Shown here piece after piece: positions 1-10,027 of a DNA stretch of 64,000 nucleotides. The stretch spans positions 3,038,001 through 3,102,000 of the forward strand of contig NC_021500.1 of NCBI RefSeq assembly GCF_000410515.1, written 5' to 3'. A program made the translations under genes and the position numbers. Under the pieces are notes generated by a model. That model was not told where the DNA came from. It saw only the letters and a list, made by a program, of their open reading frames with translations, and searched no databases. Origin of the DNA: Enterobacter sp. R4-368. Lineage in GTDB: Bacteria; Pseudomonadota; Gammaproteobacteria; Enterobacterales; Enterobacteriaceae. Positions within the stretch are counted from its first letter, which is position 1. Each line of letters starts with the position of its first letter.

Positions 1-1
1 G

Positions 2-607
2 GCGCTGGCAGGAATGATTCTGGCTTTTAGCGCCTCAGCAGCACAACCTACAGACGGCAAGCAATTTATTACGCTTGATAAGCCAGTGGCGGGAGAGCCG
101 CAGGTGCTTGAGTTCTTCTCGTTTTATTGCCCGCATTGCTACGACTTTGAACAGGTCTGGCATGTTGCTGACGCGGTGAAGAAGAAGCTGCCAGAAGGGA
201 CAAAAATGACCAAATACCACGTGGAATTCTTAGGCCCACTGGGTAAAGAGATGACGCAGGCGTGGGCTGTGGCCATGGCGCTTGGTGTGGAAGATAAAAT
301 CACCTCTCCACTGTTTGAAGCCGTGCAGAAAACGCAAACCGTGAAGTCTGTTGCTGATATTCGCGATGTCTTCATCAGCGCGGGCGTGAAAGGCGAAGAG
401 TATGATGCTGCGTGGAACAGCTTCGTGGTGAAATCGCTGGTTGCTCAGCAAGAAAAAGCGGCTGCGGATTTACAACTGCAGGGTGTTCCTGCCATGTTTG
501 TTAACGGGAAATACCAGGTTAACCTGCAGGGTATGGACGGGAGCAGCCTGGATGCCTTCGTTCAGGACTACGCAAATACCGTGAAATATCTGGTTGAGAA
601 GAAGTAA
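2..607 (+). CDS. dsbA: DsbA thiol:disulfide oxidoreductase, 5' end cut by window
   Basis: Periplasmic oxidase that introduces disulfides into secreted proteins and is reoxidised by DsbB. The reading frame is open from base 2 (residues ALAG before the first in-window Met at 14), so the signal peptide start lies left of the window; the visible part still contains the end of the signal sequence (AFSASA, cleavage before AQ). The thioredoxin-fold active site CPHC follows FFSFY, and the cis-proline loop is seen as [11 protein letters not shown]. The C-terminus DTVKYL-like ([10 protein letters not shown]) matches E. coli DsbA, full length about 208 residues. It is convergent with yihG and shares a terminator hairpin with it. 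Identification is very secure; only the start is missing. Confidence 0.98.
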   Translation, partial: ALAGMILAFSASAAQPTDGKQFITLDKPVAGEPQVLEFFSFYCPHCYDFEQVWHVADAVKKKLPEGTKMTKYHVEFLGPLGKEMTQAWAVAMALGVEDKITSPLFEAVQKTQTVKSVADIRDVFISAGVKGEEYDAAWNSFVVKSLVAQQEKAAADLQLQGVPAMFVNGKYQVNLQGMDGSSLDAFVQDYANTVKYLVEKK

Positions 608-611
608 AAAT

Positions 612-637
612 AACGCCGGTCACTGACCGGCGTTTTT
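612..637. terminator. Bidirectional Rho-independent terminator dsbA/yihG
   Basis: Hairpin with arms AACGCCGGTCA and TGACCGGCGTT around a C, followed by TTTTTG on the + strand and, on the - strand, by TATTTTTA. The yihG stop codon (620-622) lies inside the hairpin, so the two convergent genes end in the same structure. Confidence 0.85.
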
Positions 638-1564
638 GTATTCTGCTTTGATAGTATCAATCAGTTCGTCTTTTCCAAGCCACAGTTTATTCAGCCACTG
701 CTGGAAACGCCGTTTAAAATTCTTATCGTTAACGTAGTCCCCATGTAGCGCTTCATCCACCGGCAATAAATTGACTCGCACGACAATACGCGTCAGCTTA
801 CCGCTGAGCATATCAAAGAACGGCGTCCGGTCGTTTTCCGGATAACAGAGCGTAACATCAAGCAATTTATCGAACTGTTTACCCAATACATTTAGCGCCA
901 TGGCAACACCTGCTGCTTTTGGCGACAGCAGGTTTTTGAAAGAAGAGCGTGTCTGTTGGCGTTTTTCTTCCGTAAAGCGTGAGCCTTCAACAAAGTTCAC
1001 AATAGTGGTTGGGTGAAAGCGAAATTTCTCGCATGAACGGCGCGTAGTTTCGACATCTTTACCCCGACGTTCAGGGTGGCGAATCAGATAACTTCTGGAG
1101 TAACGACGCATAAAAGGCATATCCAGCGCCCAGCAGGCTAGGCCAATAAAAGGTACCCACGCCAGTTGCTGTTTAAGGAAATATTTGTTCATGGGAATAT
1201 GTTTACGAAACAGTACACATAACACCACAATATCTGCCCAACTATGATGATTGCAGATCAGCAAATACCAGTTCTTCTTATCCAGGCCTTCGAGCCCTTC
1301 AACATCCCATTTTAAATAAGGGTTGAGATGCAATAACCAGGAAAGCCCTTCACACCAGCAATACATCATAAAATTGCAGAAAGCGGAGATCGCGCGCCAT
1401 ACCGCAGGAACGGGAATTAACAGCTTGAGCATTCCGGCGATAATAATGGGCACGGAGCAAAAAATGGTAACCAATATGGTGAGCAGGACACTCAAAAATA
1501 GAGTGGCTACCGCAAGGAATCTCGACATAGTTATATTATTCAGAAAGTTAGCTGCTAAAAGCAC
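620..1564 (-). CDS. yihG: Inner-membrane acyltransferase YihG (PlsC family)
   Basis: Member of the lysophosphatidic-acid-acyltransferase (PlsC) superfamily; the E. coli homologue is a membrane acyltransferase thought to act on phosphatidylglycerol precursors. About 314 residues, near the E. coli 310. A hydrophobic segment lies at about residues 15-48. The catalytic HX4D motif is seen as NHHSWAD (His106-Asp111), followed by the second family block FVEGSRF at about 195. The first Met reads [10 protein letters not shown]; a second in-frame Met (MSRFLA, residue 13) aligns with the internal MTR of the E. coli protein, so the longer start is kept. Convergent with dsbA, divergent from polA. Physiological substrate is not determined by the sequence. 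Confidence 0.93.
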   Translation of the reverse strand: MLLAANFLNNITMSRFLAVATLFLSVLLTILVTIFCSVPIIIAGMLKLLIPVPAVWRAISAFCNFMMYCWCEGLSWLLHLNPYLKWDVEGLEGLDKKNWYLLICNHHSWADIVVLCVLFRKHIPMNKYFLKQQLAWVPFIGLACWALDMPFMRRYSRSYLIRHPERRGKDVETTRRSCEKFRFHPTTIVNFVEGSRFTEEKRQQTRSSFKNLLSPKAAGVAMALNVLGKQFDKLLDVTLCYPENDRTPFFDMLSGKLTRIVVRVNLLPVDEALHGDYVNDKNFKRRFQQWLNKLWLGKDELIDTIKAEYKNAGQ

Positions 1565-1818
1565 ACTAAAACAAGCGCAAGGCGCAGATCTTAACAGAAA
1601 ACGGTTATCAGGAATGCTTAAACCTTGCTGGTAATACCTGAGGAATTATTGGCAATAAATCAAATCAAAATTACTTATATCCACACAGCGTAAATTGTCA
1701 GCAAATAGCAATAACGATCATCTTTTATATTATAACTCATTGAATATAAATAATTTGTATAATCCTGCGATGGGCGAAATGGCACAAAAGTCCAGCCTGA
1801 TAAAAACTATTCACAAAC

Positions 1819-1827
1819 TTATCCACA
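1819..1827 (+). promoter_or_regulatory. DnaA box upstream of polA
   Basis: TTATCCACA at 1819-1827 is the exact 9-mer consensus, with a related TATTCACAAA just before it (about 1808-1817). The 386-base yihG-polA intergenic region is AT-rich and holds this element; in E. coli polA is reported to respond to DnaA through boxes in its promoter region, so a regulatory role is inferred here. Confidence 0.55.
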
Positions 1828-1950
1828 GGATGTTTATGCGAGCGATCCCGACGATCGCGAAATCTTTTCGGCATTTTCCGCGAAAAACTCATGTTTTCTC
1901 CCTGTCTGTGGCATCCTTTAACCATAATTTGATAAACAGGCATGGACATC

Positions 1951-4737
1951 ATGGTTCAGATCCCAGAAAACCCACTTATCCTTGTTGACGGCTCGTCTTA
2001 CCTTTATCGCGCGTATCATGCGTTTCCGCCACTGACCAACAGTGCCGGTGAGCCTACTGGCGCTATGTACGGCGTGCTCAACATGCTGCGCAGCCTGATT
2101 TTGCAATACCAGCCGACACATGCTGCGGTGGTGTTTGATGCGAAAGGCAAAACCTTCCGTGATGAACTGTTTGAGCATTACAAATCACATCGCCCGCCAA
2201 TGCCGGACGATTTGCGTGCGCAAATTGAGCCGCTGCACACCATGGTAAAAGCGATGGGATTGCCATTACTGGCGGTCTCCGGCGTTGAAGCGGATGATGT
2301 CATCGGTACGCTGGCGCGTGAAGCCGAAAAAGCGGGGCGGCCCGTGCTGATAAGCACAGGTGATAAAGATATGGCGCAGCTGGTGACGCCGAATATTACG
2401 CTTATCAATACCATGACCAACACGATCCTTGGCCCGGATGAAGTGGTGACAAAATATGGTGTCCCGCCGGAGTTAATTATCGATTTCCTCGCTCTGATGG
2501 GGGACTCCTCAGATAATATTCCAGGTGTGCCAGGTGTTGGCGAGAAAACGGCGCAGGCGCTGCTACAAGGGCTGGGCGGCCTGGATACGCTCTATGCCGA
2601 ATCGGATAAAATCGCCGGGCTCACCTTCCGCGGTGCCAAAACCATGGCGGCGAAGCTTGAGCAGAACAAAGAGGTGGCTTACCTCTCTTACCAACTGGCC
2701 ACGATCAAAACGGATGTTGAACTGGATCTGACCTGCGAACAGCTGGAGGTTCAGCAGCCTGCGGCGCAGGAGCTTCTTGAGCTGTTTAAGAAATATGAAT
2801 TCAAACGCTGGAGCGCAGATGTAGAAGCGGGCAAGTGGCTCCAGGCGAAAGGCAGTAAACCGGCGGCGAAACCGCAGGAAACCATTGAGATTGAGGCAGA
2901 AGCTGATATTCCCGCAGCCGCGCTGTCAGCGGAAAATTACGTCACCATTCTCGATGAAGAGACGTTGCAAACATGGATTGGCAAACTGAAAAGCGCACCG
3001 CTCTTTGCTTTCGATACGGAAACCGACAGCCTGGACAATATCAGCGCCAACCTGGTTGGCCTCTCCTTTGCGACCGAACCGGGTATCGCGGCTTATGTGC
3101 CAGTTGCGCATGATTATCTTGATGCTCCGGATCAAATTCCGCGCGAACGCGTGCTGGAATTGCTGAAACCGCTACTGGAAGATGAAAATGTCCGTAAAGT
3201 GGGGCAGAACCTTAAATACGATCGCGGCGTGCTGGAAAATTACGGCATTGAACTGCGCGGTATTGCCTTCGATACCATGCTGGAATCCTACACGCTGGAT
3301 AGCGTCGCTGGCCGTCATGATATGGACAGTCTCTCCGAGCGCTGGCTGAAACACAAAACGATCACCTTTGAAGAGATCGCCGGTAAAGGTAAAAACCAAC
3401 TGACCTTTAATCAGATCGATCTTGAGCAGGCCGGGCGTTATGCGGCGGAAGATGCCGATGTCACGCTGCAACTGCATCTGAAGATGTGGCCGGAGCTGCA
3501 AAACAATGCCGGGCCGCTGAACGTCTTCCAGAACATTGAAATGCCGCTGGTGCCGGTAATTTCGCGTATCGAGCGTAACGGCGTCAATATCGATCCCGCC
3601 GTGTTACACAAGCACTCCGAAGAGTTGACGCTGCGCCTGGCAGAGCTGGAGAAAAAGGCGCACGAAATTGCGGGTGAGCCGTTTAACCTCTCGTCAACCA
3701 AGCAGTTGCAAACCATTCTGTTTGAGAAGCAGGGCATTAAGCCGTTGAAGAAAACGCCTGGTGGCGCGCCGTCGACGTCGGAAGAGGTGCTCGAAGAACT
3801 CGCGCTGGATTACCCACTGCCAAAAGTCATTCTCGAACATCGTGGGCTGGCGAAGCTGAAATCGACCTATACCGATAAGCTACCGCTGATGATCAACCCG
3901 AAAACCGGGCGCGTGCATACCTCGTATCATCAGGCTGTGACGGCAACGGGCCGTTTATCTTCGACCGATCCGAACCTGCAAAATATTCCGGTACGTAATG
4001 AAGAAGGCCGCCGTATTCGCCAGGCCTTTATCGCGCCGAAAGATTACGTCATTGTCTCGGCGGACTACTCGCAAATCGAGCTGCGTATTATGGCGCACCT
4101 GTCACGCGACAAAGGCCTGCTGTCTGCTTTTGCCGAAGGTAAAGACATTCACCGCGCAACAGCGGCAGAAGTGTTTGGTTTGCCACTGGAAAGTGTCAGT
4201 AACGAGCAGCGCCGCAGCGCGAAAGCGATCAACTTTGGGCTGATTTACGGCATGAGCGCCTTTGGCTTATCGCGCCAGCTCAATATCCCGCGTAAAGAGT
4301 CGCAGAAGTATATGGATCTCTACTTCGAGCGTTATCCTGGCGTGCTGGAATATATGGAGCGTACCCGCGCACAGGCGAAAGAGCGTGGCTATGTTGAAAC
4401 ACTGGACGGGCGTCGTCTTTACTTGCCGGACATCAAATCCAGCAATGGAGCCAGACGAGCCGGTGCGGAACGTGCGGCGATTAATGCTCCAATGCAAGGA
4501 ACGGCTGCGGACATCATTAAACGCGCCATGATCGCTGTAGATAGCTGGCTGCAAAGCGAGAAACCGCGCGTGCGGTTGATCATGCAGGTACACGATGAAC
4601 TGGTGTTTGAAGTGCACAAAGATGATGTTGAGGCCGTGTCGAAAAAGATCCATGAACTGATGGAGAGCAGCACTAAACTGGATGTGCCGTTGCTGGTGGA
4701 AGTCGGGAGCGGTCAGAACTGGGATCAAGCGCACTAA
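1951..4737 (+). CDS. polA: DNA polymerase I
   Basis: Okazaki-fragment maturation and repair polymerase, 928 residues as in E. coli. Three domains read in order: N-terminal 5'-3' flap nuclease (about 1-290, with the VEADDVIG and [10 protein letters not shown] blocks and [18 protein letters not shown] helix-hairpin-helix), 3'-5' proofreading domain (about 324-517, intact DTETD metal ligands in [11 protein letters not shown]), and polymerase domain with motif [14 protein letters not shown], the O-helix [14 protein letters not shown], and motif [10 protein letters not shown]. An ATG nine bases upstream (1942) is in frame, but ATG 1951 (MVQIPENP) matches the family start and is preceded by ACAGG, so it is preferred. 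Upstream DNA carries a DnaA box; Spot 42 follows downstream. Confidence 0.99.
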   Translation: MVQIPENPLILVDGSSYLYRAYHAFPPLTNSAGEPTGAMYGVLNMLRSLILQYQPTHAAVVFDAKGKTFRDELFEHYKSHRPPMPDDLRAQIEPLHTMVKAMGLPLLAVSGVEADDVIGTLAREAEKAGRPVLISTGDKDMAQLVTPNITLINTMTNTILGPDEVVTKYGVPPELIIDFLALMGDSSDNIPGVPGVGEKTAQALLQGLGGLDTLYAESDKIAGLTFRGAKTMAAKLEQNKEVAYLSYQLATIKTDVELDLTCEQLEVQQPAAQELLELFKKYEFKRWSADVEAGKWLQAKGSKPAAKPQETIEIEAEADIPAAALSAENYVTILDEETLQTWIGKLKSAPLFAFDTETDSLDNISANLVGLSFATEPGIAAYVPVAHDYLDAPDQIPRERVLELLKPLLEDENVRKVGQNLKYDRGVLENYGIELRGIAFDTMLESYTLDSVAGRHDMDSLSERWLKHKTITFEEIAGKGKNQLTFNQIDLEQAGRYAAEDADVTLQLHLKMWPELQNNAGPLNVFQNIEMPLVPVISRIERNGVNIDPAVLHKHSEELTLRLAELEKKAHEIAGEPFNLSSTKQLQTILFEKQGIKPLKKTPGGAPSTSEEVLEELALDYPLPKVILEHRGLAKLKSTYTDKLPLMINPKTGRVHTSYHQAVTATGRLSSTDPNLQNIPVRNEEGRRIRQAFIAPKDYVIVSADYSQIELRIMAHLSRDKGLLSAFAEGKDIHRATAAEVFGLPLESVSNEQRRSAKAINFGLIYGMSAFGLSRQLNIPRKESQKYMDLYFERYPGVLEYMERTRAQAKERGYVETLDGRRLYLPDIKSSNGARRAGAERAAINAPMQGTAADIIKRAMIAVDSWLQSEKPRVRLIMQVHDELVFEVHKDDVEAVSKKIHELMESSTKLDVPLLVEVGSGQNWDQAH

Positions 4738-4885
4738 GTATTCGGTGGGTAAAGAGCTTTTTCTGTAAGTAAGCAACAAATCACCGTGAGTTTTGTGACA
4801 ATCATTAGAATTCCCTATGTAAAAATTGAAAAGAAATTACAAAAAGTGCTTTGTCCGGATCTAAAAAGGGAGTAGAGTTATTCGC

Positions 4886-4994
4886 GTAGGGTACAGAGGT
4901 AAGATGTTCTATCTTTCAGACCTTTTACTTCACGTAATCGGATTTGGCTGAATATTTAGCCGCCCCAGTCAGAAATGACTGGGGCGTTTTTTAT
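4886..4994 (+). ncRNA. spf: Spot 42 sRNA
   Basis: Hfq-dependent catabolite-control RNA. The sequence from GTAGGGTACAGAGGTAAGAT onward is nearly identical to E. coli Spot 42 (109 nt), including the unstructured regions and the terminal hairpin GCCCCAGTCAGAAATGACTGGGGC plus T-tract at about 4961-4994. A sigma70 promoter fits: -35 TTGTCC (4851-4856), -10 TAGAGT (4873-4878), spacing 16. A TTTTGTGA half-site at about 4791 may belong to the known CRP repression, but the full CRP palindrome is not evident. Position between polA and yihA is the family position. Confidence 0.96.
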
Positions 4995-5006
4995 TGTGCG
5001 AAAGAA

Positions 5007-5035
5007 AGAAAAAAGCGTGGCGAATGCCACGCTTG
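5007..5035 (-). terminator. Terminator of yihA
   Basis: Read on the - strand: AAGCGTGGC, loop ATTC, GCCACGCTT, then TTTTTCTTTC. It lies 10 bases past the yihA stop and faces the Spot 42 terminator. Confidence 0.85.
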
Positions 5036-5044
5036 ATAGGAAGG

Positions 5045-5674
5045 TTACTCGCCCGTTTCTTCTTCCACTGGCGGCAGGTTATTGAACCAGCCATCCAGTT
5101 TCTCACGTAGTTTATCCACGCCCTGTTTTTTCAGCGACGAGAAGGTTTCAACCTGTACTTCGCCGTTAAAAGCAAGCACAGCTTCACGTACCATATTCAG
5201 CTGCGCTTTCCGCGCACCGCTGGCCAGTTTATCCGCCTTGGTCAGCAGCACCAGCACTTGCAGATTGCTCTCGACTGCCCACAGGATCATCTGCTGATCA
5301 AGATCTTTCAGGGGATGGCGAATATCCATCAGCACCACCAGGCCTTGCAGGCACTGGCGTTTTTCGAGGTATTCGCCCAGTGCGCGCTGCCATTTGAGTT
5401 TCATCTCTTCCGGCACTTCCGCGTAACCGTAACCCGGCAAGTCGACAAGACGTTTGCCTTCAGCGACTTCAAACAAGTTGATCAGCTGCGTACGGCCGGG
5501 CGTTTTCGAGGTTCGCGCCAGGTTTTTCTGGTTAGTCAGGGTATTAAGTGCGCTCGATTTACCTGCGTTGGAGCGGCCAGCAAAAGCCACTTCAATGCCG
5601 GTATCAGCGGGTAAGTGGCGAATATCAGGCGCACTGGTGACAAAGTGCGTCTGTTGGTAATTCCAGTTAGTCAA
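5045..5674 (-). CDS. yihA: Ribosome biogenesis GTPase YihA/EngB, TTG start
   Basis: Essential TrmE-Era-EngA-EngB-Septin-like GTPase needed for 50S assembly and normal division. G motifs are intact: G1 [10 protein letters not shown]2 TSKTPGRT, G3 DLPGYG, G4 TKAD, and the G5-like FSSLKK. The protein is 209 residues from the TTG at 5674 (reads [11 protein letters not shown]), matching the E. coli start MTNLNYQQ. A GGAGA Shine-Dalgarno lies nine bases before this TTG. Upstream in-frame ATG 5689 and TTG 5695 would add METTI residues, but the ribosome-binding site would then sit inside the coding region, so the short start is chosen. Confidence 0.96.
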   Translation of the reverse strand: MTNWNYQQTHFVTSAPDIRHLPADTGIEVAFAGRSNAGKSSALNTLTNQKNLARTSKTPGRTQLINLFEVAEGKRLVDLPGYGYAEVPEEMKLKWQRALGEYLEKRQCLQGLVVLMDIRHPLKDLDQQMILWAVESNLQVLVLLTKADKLASGARKAQLNMVREAVLAFNGEVQVETFSSLKKQGVDKLREKLDGWFNNLPPVEEETGE

Positions 5675-5945
5675 AATGGTCGTCTCCATCGTCAAAGCAT
5701 GCGGCGATTATACCTGAACCCACGCAAAAGGCTGTTTTTCTCGCCAGAAACTCTGCTGTGAGCCATTACCGCGCGCTATGTAAGATATTTGCCCTTTTCG
5801 TTATACGAACTTTCGGAGAAGTTGCAGATTAAAAAATGGCTAAAAGTTATTTAATCAAAGGGTTATGTATATAGAATTTTCTTAAACTGCGGGTTCCGGG
5901 GCTTTTCCTGCTTGTCAGTTTAGCTCAGAAGGGTAAAGTAACCCA

Positions 5946-6183
5946 CCAAGGCCGGATGCTGCTTGTGGAAGGATAACTCACGGAATGAGGGGTCAGGAGC
6001 GCCAGGAGGCGAAGACCGGAGACTAACGTCAGAAGACGTTGAACAAGGAAAAGGAACCGTAACAGGGAACGTTCTACGCTAACGGATAAACAGGGCAAGT
6101 TGATAGCGAACACGGAATGTAAAACCCATTACGGGTGAAGGGTCAAGAAAAAAGGCGACAGTTTGCACTGTCGCCTTTTTTCT
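5946..6183 (+). ncRNA. csrC: CsrC, CsrA-sequestering sRNA
   Basis: Titrates the translational repressor CsrA. I count about 12 GGA motifs in this stretch, the hallmark of the Csr decoys. The block GGGTCAGGAGCGCCAGGAGG and the 3' hairpin (AAAAGGCGACAG...CTGTCGCCTTTTTTC, about 6148-6183) match E. coli CsrC, and the location between yihA and yihI is the same. A promoter with TTGTCA (5912-5917) and TAAAGT (5934-5939), spacing 16, places the 5' end near 5946, giving about 238 nt versus 245 in E. coli. The 5' half has diverged; exact start is inferred. Confidence 0.92.
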
Positions 6184-6249
6184 TTGCTTGCTTTCTGCTA
6201 GATTCCGCCGCAATTCTATACTGATGAAAAACGACTTAAGACCACTAAT

Positions 6250-6750
6250 ATGAAAAAACCGTCCACCAATCCGCGCGGTAAAGTACGCCGTAAAACCCGT
6301 GAAGAGTTAAATCAGGAAGGCCGCGATCGTAAGCGTGAGAAAAAGCACCGCGGTAATGCTTCAGGCAGCCGTGCGAACGGTGGCGACGGCGCTTCTGGCT
6401 CCGGAAGGGGTAAACAGCAAAAAGATCCGCGTATTGGCAGTAAAAAACCGATCCCGCTGGGTGTCACCGACACGCCGGTCAACAAGCAGCACAAACCTAA
6501 GAGCGAGAAACCTATGCTTTCACCGCAGGCTGAGCTGGAAATGCTGGAAACGGATGAGCGCCTGGACGCGCTACTGGAACGTCTGGAAGAGGGTGAAACC
6601 CTGAGCGCTGACGATCAAGCGTGGGTCGATGCCAAACTGGACCGCATTGATGAGCTGATGCAGAAGCTCGGCCTCTCTTACGATGATGACGAAGAAGAGG
6701 AAGAAGAAGGCAAAGAAGATATGATGCGTCTGCTGAAAGGCGGCAACTAA
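6250..6750 (+). CDS. yihI: YihI, activator of the GTPase Der
   Basis: GAP-like modulator of Der (EngA), linking it to the ribosome-assembly neighbour yihA. 166 residues (E. coli 169). The N-terminal half is strongly basic and low-complexity ([20 protein letters not shown], then a Gly/Ser/Asn stretch), the centre is helical (about 90-145, [18 protein letters not shown]), and the C-terminus has an acidic run [13 protein letters not shown] before the conserved MMRLLKGGN end. Expressed probably from its own promoter after the CsrC terminator. Family assignment is secure; function is from E. coli work. Confidence 0.94.
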   Translation: MKKPSTNPRGKVRRKTREELNQEGRDRKREKKHRGNASGSRANGGDGASGSGRGKQQKDPRIGSKKPIPLGVTDTPVNKQHKPKSEKPMLSPQAELEMLETDERLDALLERLEEGETLSADDQAWVDAKLDRIDELMQKLGLSYDDDEEEEEEGKEDMMRLLKGGN

Positions 6751-6759
6751 TCCTTTTCT

Positions 6760-6933
6760 ATGGGGCTTTCTGTCCTGCTTATAACCCTTCCGGTTATATG
6801 TTATCTGGTGTGGTTATTCGTTAAACTACAGCGGTTGTCGCGGCGCAAGCTGTGGCTGCGCAACCGGCTTATGACCCGAAACGAGGTCAGGCCGGGCCGC
6901 CGGAACCGCCAGCGGCGTCATCGGAAGGAGTAA
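6760..6933 (+). CDS. Small single-pass membrane ORF between yihI and hemN
   Basis: 57-codon frame starting ATG 6760, nine bases after the yihI stop, and ending TAA 6931-6933 three bases before hemN. The translation begins MGLSVLLITLPVICYLVWLF, a clear hydrophobic helix (about 3-21), followed by a very basic tail (KLQRLSRRKLWLRNR...RRNRQRRHRKE). The hemN Shine-Dalgarno GGAAGGAG overlaps its last codons, so translation could be coupled. No strong ribosome-binding site precedes its own ATG. I do not recognise the family with confidence; in Vibrio and relatives a DUF2489 membrane protein occupies this slot, and this could be a shortened relative. May also be fortuitous. Confidence 0.45.
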   Translation: MGLSVLLITLPVICYLVWLFVKLQRLSRRKLWLRNRLMTRNEVRPGRRNRQRRHRKE

Positions 6934-6936
6934 ACA

Positions 6937-8310
6937 ATGTCTGAGCAAGTCATCGACTGGGACCTGGCCCTGATCCAGAAATATAACTATTCCGGGCCGC
7001 GTTACACCTCATATCCTACCGCGCTGGAGTTTTCCGACGCTTACGGCGAAGACGATTTTCGCCAGGCTGTAGTGCGTTATCCTGAGCGACCGCTGTCGCT
7101 ATATGTGCATATCCCGTTTTGTCACAAGCTGTGCTACTTCTGCGGTTGCAATAAGATTGTCACCCGCCAGCAGCATAAAGCCGATCAGTATCTGGACGCG
7201 CTCGAGCAGGAAATTATTCACCGCGCGCCGCTATTTTCAGGTCGCCACGTCAGCCAGTTGCACTGGGGCGGGGGAACACCCACTTACCTGAACAAAGCGC
7301 AAATCAGCCGCCTGATGAGCCTGCTGCGTGGTCATTTTGCGTTTAATGCTGATGCGGAAATCTCGATCGAAGTTGATCCGCGCGAAATCGAACTGGATGT
7401 GCTCGATCATCTGCGCAGCGAGGGCTTTAATCGCCTGAGCATGGGCGTGCAGGATTTCAACAAAGAGGTTCAGCGTCTGGTTAACCGCGAGCAGGATGAA
7501 GCCTTTATCTTCGCGCTGCTCAATCATGCCCGCGATATTGGTTTTACCTCGACCAATATTGACCTGATTTACGGCCTGCCAAAACAGACGCCGGAAAGCT
7601 TCGCTTTTACGTTACAACGCGTGGCGGCGCTTAGCCCGGATCGCCTGAGCGTCTTTAACTACGCCCATTTGCCGACATTATTCGCCGCACAGCGCAAAAT
7701 CAAAGACGCTGATTTGCCGACGGCGCAGCAGAAGCTCGATATTTTGCAGCAGACCATCGCTTCGCTGACCGGCTCCGGTTATCAGTTTATTGGTATGGAT
7801 CACTTTGCCCGCCCGGACGACGAACTGGCTATTGCTCAGCGAGAAGGTGTATTGCATCGTAATTTCCAGGGCTACACCACGCAGGGCGACAGCGATCTGC
7901 TGGGATTGGGCGTTTCTGCCATTAGCATGATCGGCGATAGCTACGCGCAAAACCAAAAAGAGCTGAAACACTATTATCAGCAAGTGGACGAGCGCGGAAA
8001 TGCGCTATGGCGCGGTATCGCGTTAACCCGTGACGACTGTATTCGCCGTGATGTGATCAAAGGGTTGATTTGCAACTTCCGCCTTGAGTTCGATGCGGTG
8101 GAACGTGCCTGGGATCTCAACTTCCGTGACTATTTTGCCGAGGATTTGCGCCTGCTGGCGCCGCTGGTGGTGGACGGGCTGGTGGCAATGAACGAGAAGG
8201 GATTGCAAGTCACAGCGAAAGGGCGTTTGCTGATCCGCAATATTTGCATGTGTTTCGATGTTTATCTGCGGCGCAAGGCGCGTTTGCAGCAGTTTTCACG
8301 CGTGATTTAA
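6937..8310 (+). CDS. hemN: Oxygen-independent coproporphyrinogen III dehydrogenase
   Basis: Radical-SAM enzyme of anaerobic haem synthesis, converting coproporphyrinogen III to protoporphyrinogen IX. 457 residues, same as E. coli. The cluster motif reads CHKLCYFCGC (CX3CXXC plus the extra Cys) at about residues 62-71, followed by the SAM-binding GGGTPTYL and EVDPREI blocks, and the C-terminal HemN domain ending LRRKARLQQFSRVI. Start ATG 6937 has GGAAGGAG seven bases upstream. Monocistronic or coupled to the small ORF before it; a REP element follows. Confidence 0.99.
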   Translation: MSEQVIDWDLALIQKYNYSGPRYTSYPTALEFSDAYGEDDFRQAVVRYPERPLSLYVHIPFCHKLCYFCGCNKIVTRQQHKADQYLDALEQEIIHRAPLFSGRHVSQLHWGGGTPTYLNKAQISRLMSLLRGHFAFNADAEISIEVDPREIELDVLDHLRSEGFNRLSMGVQDFNKEVQRLVNREQDEAFIFALLNHARDIGFTSTNIDLIYGLPKQTPESFAFTLQRVAALSPDRLSVFNYAHLPTLFAAQRKIKDADLPTAQQKLDILQQTIASLTGSGYQFIGMDHFARPDDELAIAQREGVLHRNFQGYTTQGDSDLLGLGVSAISMIGDSYAQNQKELKHYYQQVDERGNALWRGIALTRDDCIRRDVIKGLICNFRLEFDAVERAWDLNFRDYFAEDLRLLAPLVVDGLVAMNEKGLQVTAKGRLLIRNICMCFDVYLRRKARLQQFSRVI

Positions 8311-8317
8311 CGAGATG

Positions 8318-8361
8318 GCGCATCAAGCCTACAAAACACGTTCTGTAGGCCTGATAAGCGC
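8318..8361. repeat. REP-like palindromic element
   Basis: Inverted arms GCCTACA (8327-8333) and TGTAGGC (8344-8350) with outer flanks GCGCATCA and CTGATAAGCGC, the pattern of enterobacterial REP/BIME units (TGTAGGCCTGATAAGCGC). It lies between the convergent hemN and yshB genes, the usual setting. Confidence 0.75.
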
Positions 8362-8376
8362 AGCATAACGCGAAGA

Positions 8377-8499
8377 TTAGCTAAACAGCCCAACCAGCGC
8401 GGCACACAGAACAGCCGCGATGGCTGTTTGCGGTGTGTGGCTTGCCGACGCGCCAGCTTCTACGCCTACAGTGACCACATTGATTAATGATTCCAGCAT
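8377..8499 (-). CDS. yshB: YshB small membrane protein
   Basis: 40 residues, starting MLESLINVV and ending AAVLCAALVGLFS, with the conserved SHTPQTAIAAVL block; E. coli YshB has 36 residues of the same pattern and lies at the same place between hemN and glnG. A GGGAGAGG ribosome-binding site precedes the ATG at 8499. The C-terminal half is a hydrophobic helix. In Salmonella, YshB has been linked to intracellular survival; its molecular role is not known. Confidence 0.9.
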   Translation of the reverse strand: MLESLINVVTVGVEAGASASHTPQTAIAAVLCAALVGLFS

Positions 8500-8609
8500 G
8501 ATGACCTCTCCCATGAACGGGCAAGATCATACGTCACTGCCGGTAACAGTAAAGCGCAAAATAACGGCAATTTGCGATCGCGGTTCATTCTTTACACTTC
8601 ACCCGCACG

Positions 8610-10019
8610 CTACTCCATTCCCAGTTCTTTCAACTTACGCGTCAGGGTATTACGACCCCATCCGAGCAGCCGCGCCGCTTCCTGTTTGTGGCCCTGCGTG
8701 TGACGTAGCGCCGTGGTCAGCAAGGTACGCTCCATTTCCGGTTGCGCTTCTGAAAGCAGGTTTTGATGACCGGAACGTAATGCGCGATCCGCCCATTGCG
8801 CCAGCAGCGTTGCCCAACTGTCCGGCAGGCTCTGCGAAGGGCTGTCCGGCACGCTGGTTTCGAACAACTCGCCTGGCAAATCCTGAATCAACACTTCCTG
8901 GCCTGCGGCCATAACCGTTAACCAGCGGCAGGTGTTTTCCAGCTGGCGGACGTTACCCGGCCATGCCAGACGCGTTAACGCGGTTTCGGTTTCCGGGTGC
9001 AGTTGTTTCGTTTCCACGCCCAGTTCACGGGCGGCGACTTGCAAAAAGTGGCGTGCTAAACGCGGAATATCTTCCCGGCGTTCACGCAGCGGCGGCAAAT
9101 GAACGCGGATCACATTCAGGCGGTGAAACAGATCCTCACGGAATTTGCCCTCCTGCACGCGCTGTTCCAGGTTCTGGTGTGTGGCTGCGATAATACGGAC
9201 ATCGACCTTCACTGGCGCATAGCCGCCAACGCGATAAAACTGGCCATCGGCCAGCACGCGCAGCAACCGAGTCTGCACATCCAGCGGCATGTCGCCTATT
9301 TCGTCCAGAAACAGTGTCCCGCCATCGGCTTGCTCAAAACGTCCCTGACGAATCGTATTCGCACCGGTAAACGCCCCTTTTTCGTGACCAAACAGTTCCG
9401 ATTCAATCAAATCCTTCGGAATGGCGGCCATATTGAGGGCGATAAACGGCGCTTTCACACGCGGACTGTGGCGATGCAGCGCATGAGCCACCAGTTCTTT
9501 ACCGGTCCCCGATTCACCATTAATCAATACGCTAATCGACGAGCGCGACAGGCGACCGATTATGCGAAACACATCCTGCATCGCCGGTGCTTCACCGATG
9601 ATGTCAGTTGTCGGGCCGCTGGCCTGCACATTGCGCGGCTGCTGCTGTTCCTGATAATGGCTGATAGCGCGCTCAACCAGCGCAACGGCTTCGTCGATAT
9701 CAAACGGTTTAGGCAGATAATCGAATGCCCCTTGCTGATACGCGCTTACCGCCGCATCAAGATCGGAATGCGCGGTCATAATGATGACCGGGAGCATCGG
9801 ATGGCGCTGTTTGATCTGTTTCAGTAACGCAAGACCATCCATCCCTGGCATACGAATATCCGAAAGCAGTACATCCGGGGTTTTGGTGGTGAGTGCGTCT
9901 AGCACTTCATTGGCACTTTCAAACGTTGTACAACTCAAGCCAGCTCCGGTGAGCGCGCGTTCCAGCACCCAACGGATGGAGCTATCGTCATCAACGATCC
10001 AGACTATCCCTCGTTGCAT
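8610..10019 (-). CDS. glnG: NtrC, nitrogen regulator I (sigma54 enhancer-binding protein)
   Basis: Response regulator that activates sigma54 promoters of nitrogen-limited cells. 469 residues from ATG 10019 ([12 protein letters not shown]), the family start; the open frame continues upstream but into glnL. Receiver domain with phosphoacceptor Asp54 (LLSD), AAA+ domain with Walker A GESGTGKE (168-175), the sigma54-contacting loop GAFTGA (215-220) and LFLDEIGD, then a Fis-type helix-turn-helix at the end ([20 protein letters not shown]). Eight bases separate it from glnL, so both are one transcription unit within glnALG. Confidence 0.99.
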   Translation of the reverse strand: MQRGIVWIVDDDSSIRWVLERALTGAGLSCTTFESANEVLDALTTKTPDVLLSDIRMPGMDGLALLKQIKQRHPMLPVIIMTAHSDLDAAVSAYQQGAFDYLPKPFDIDEAVALVERAISHYQEQQQPRNVQASGPTTDIIGEAPAMQDVFRIIGRLSRSSISVLINGESGTGKELVAHALHRHSPRVKAPFIALNMAAIPKDLIESELFGHEKGAFTGANTIRQGRFEQADGGTLFLDEIGDMPLDVQTRLLRVLADGQFYRVGGYAPVKVDVRIIAATHQNLEQRVQEGKFREDLFHRLNVIRVHLPPLRERREDIPRLARHFLQVAARELGVETKQLHPETETALTRLAWPGNVRQLENTCRWLTVMAAGQEVLIQDLPGELFETSVPDSPSQSLPDSWATLLAQWADRALRSGHQNLLSEAQPEMERTLLTTALRHTQGHKQEAARLLGWGRNTLTRKLKELGME

Positions 10020-10027
10020 AAACACCT

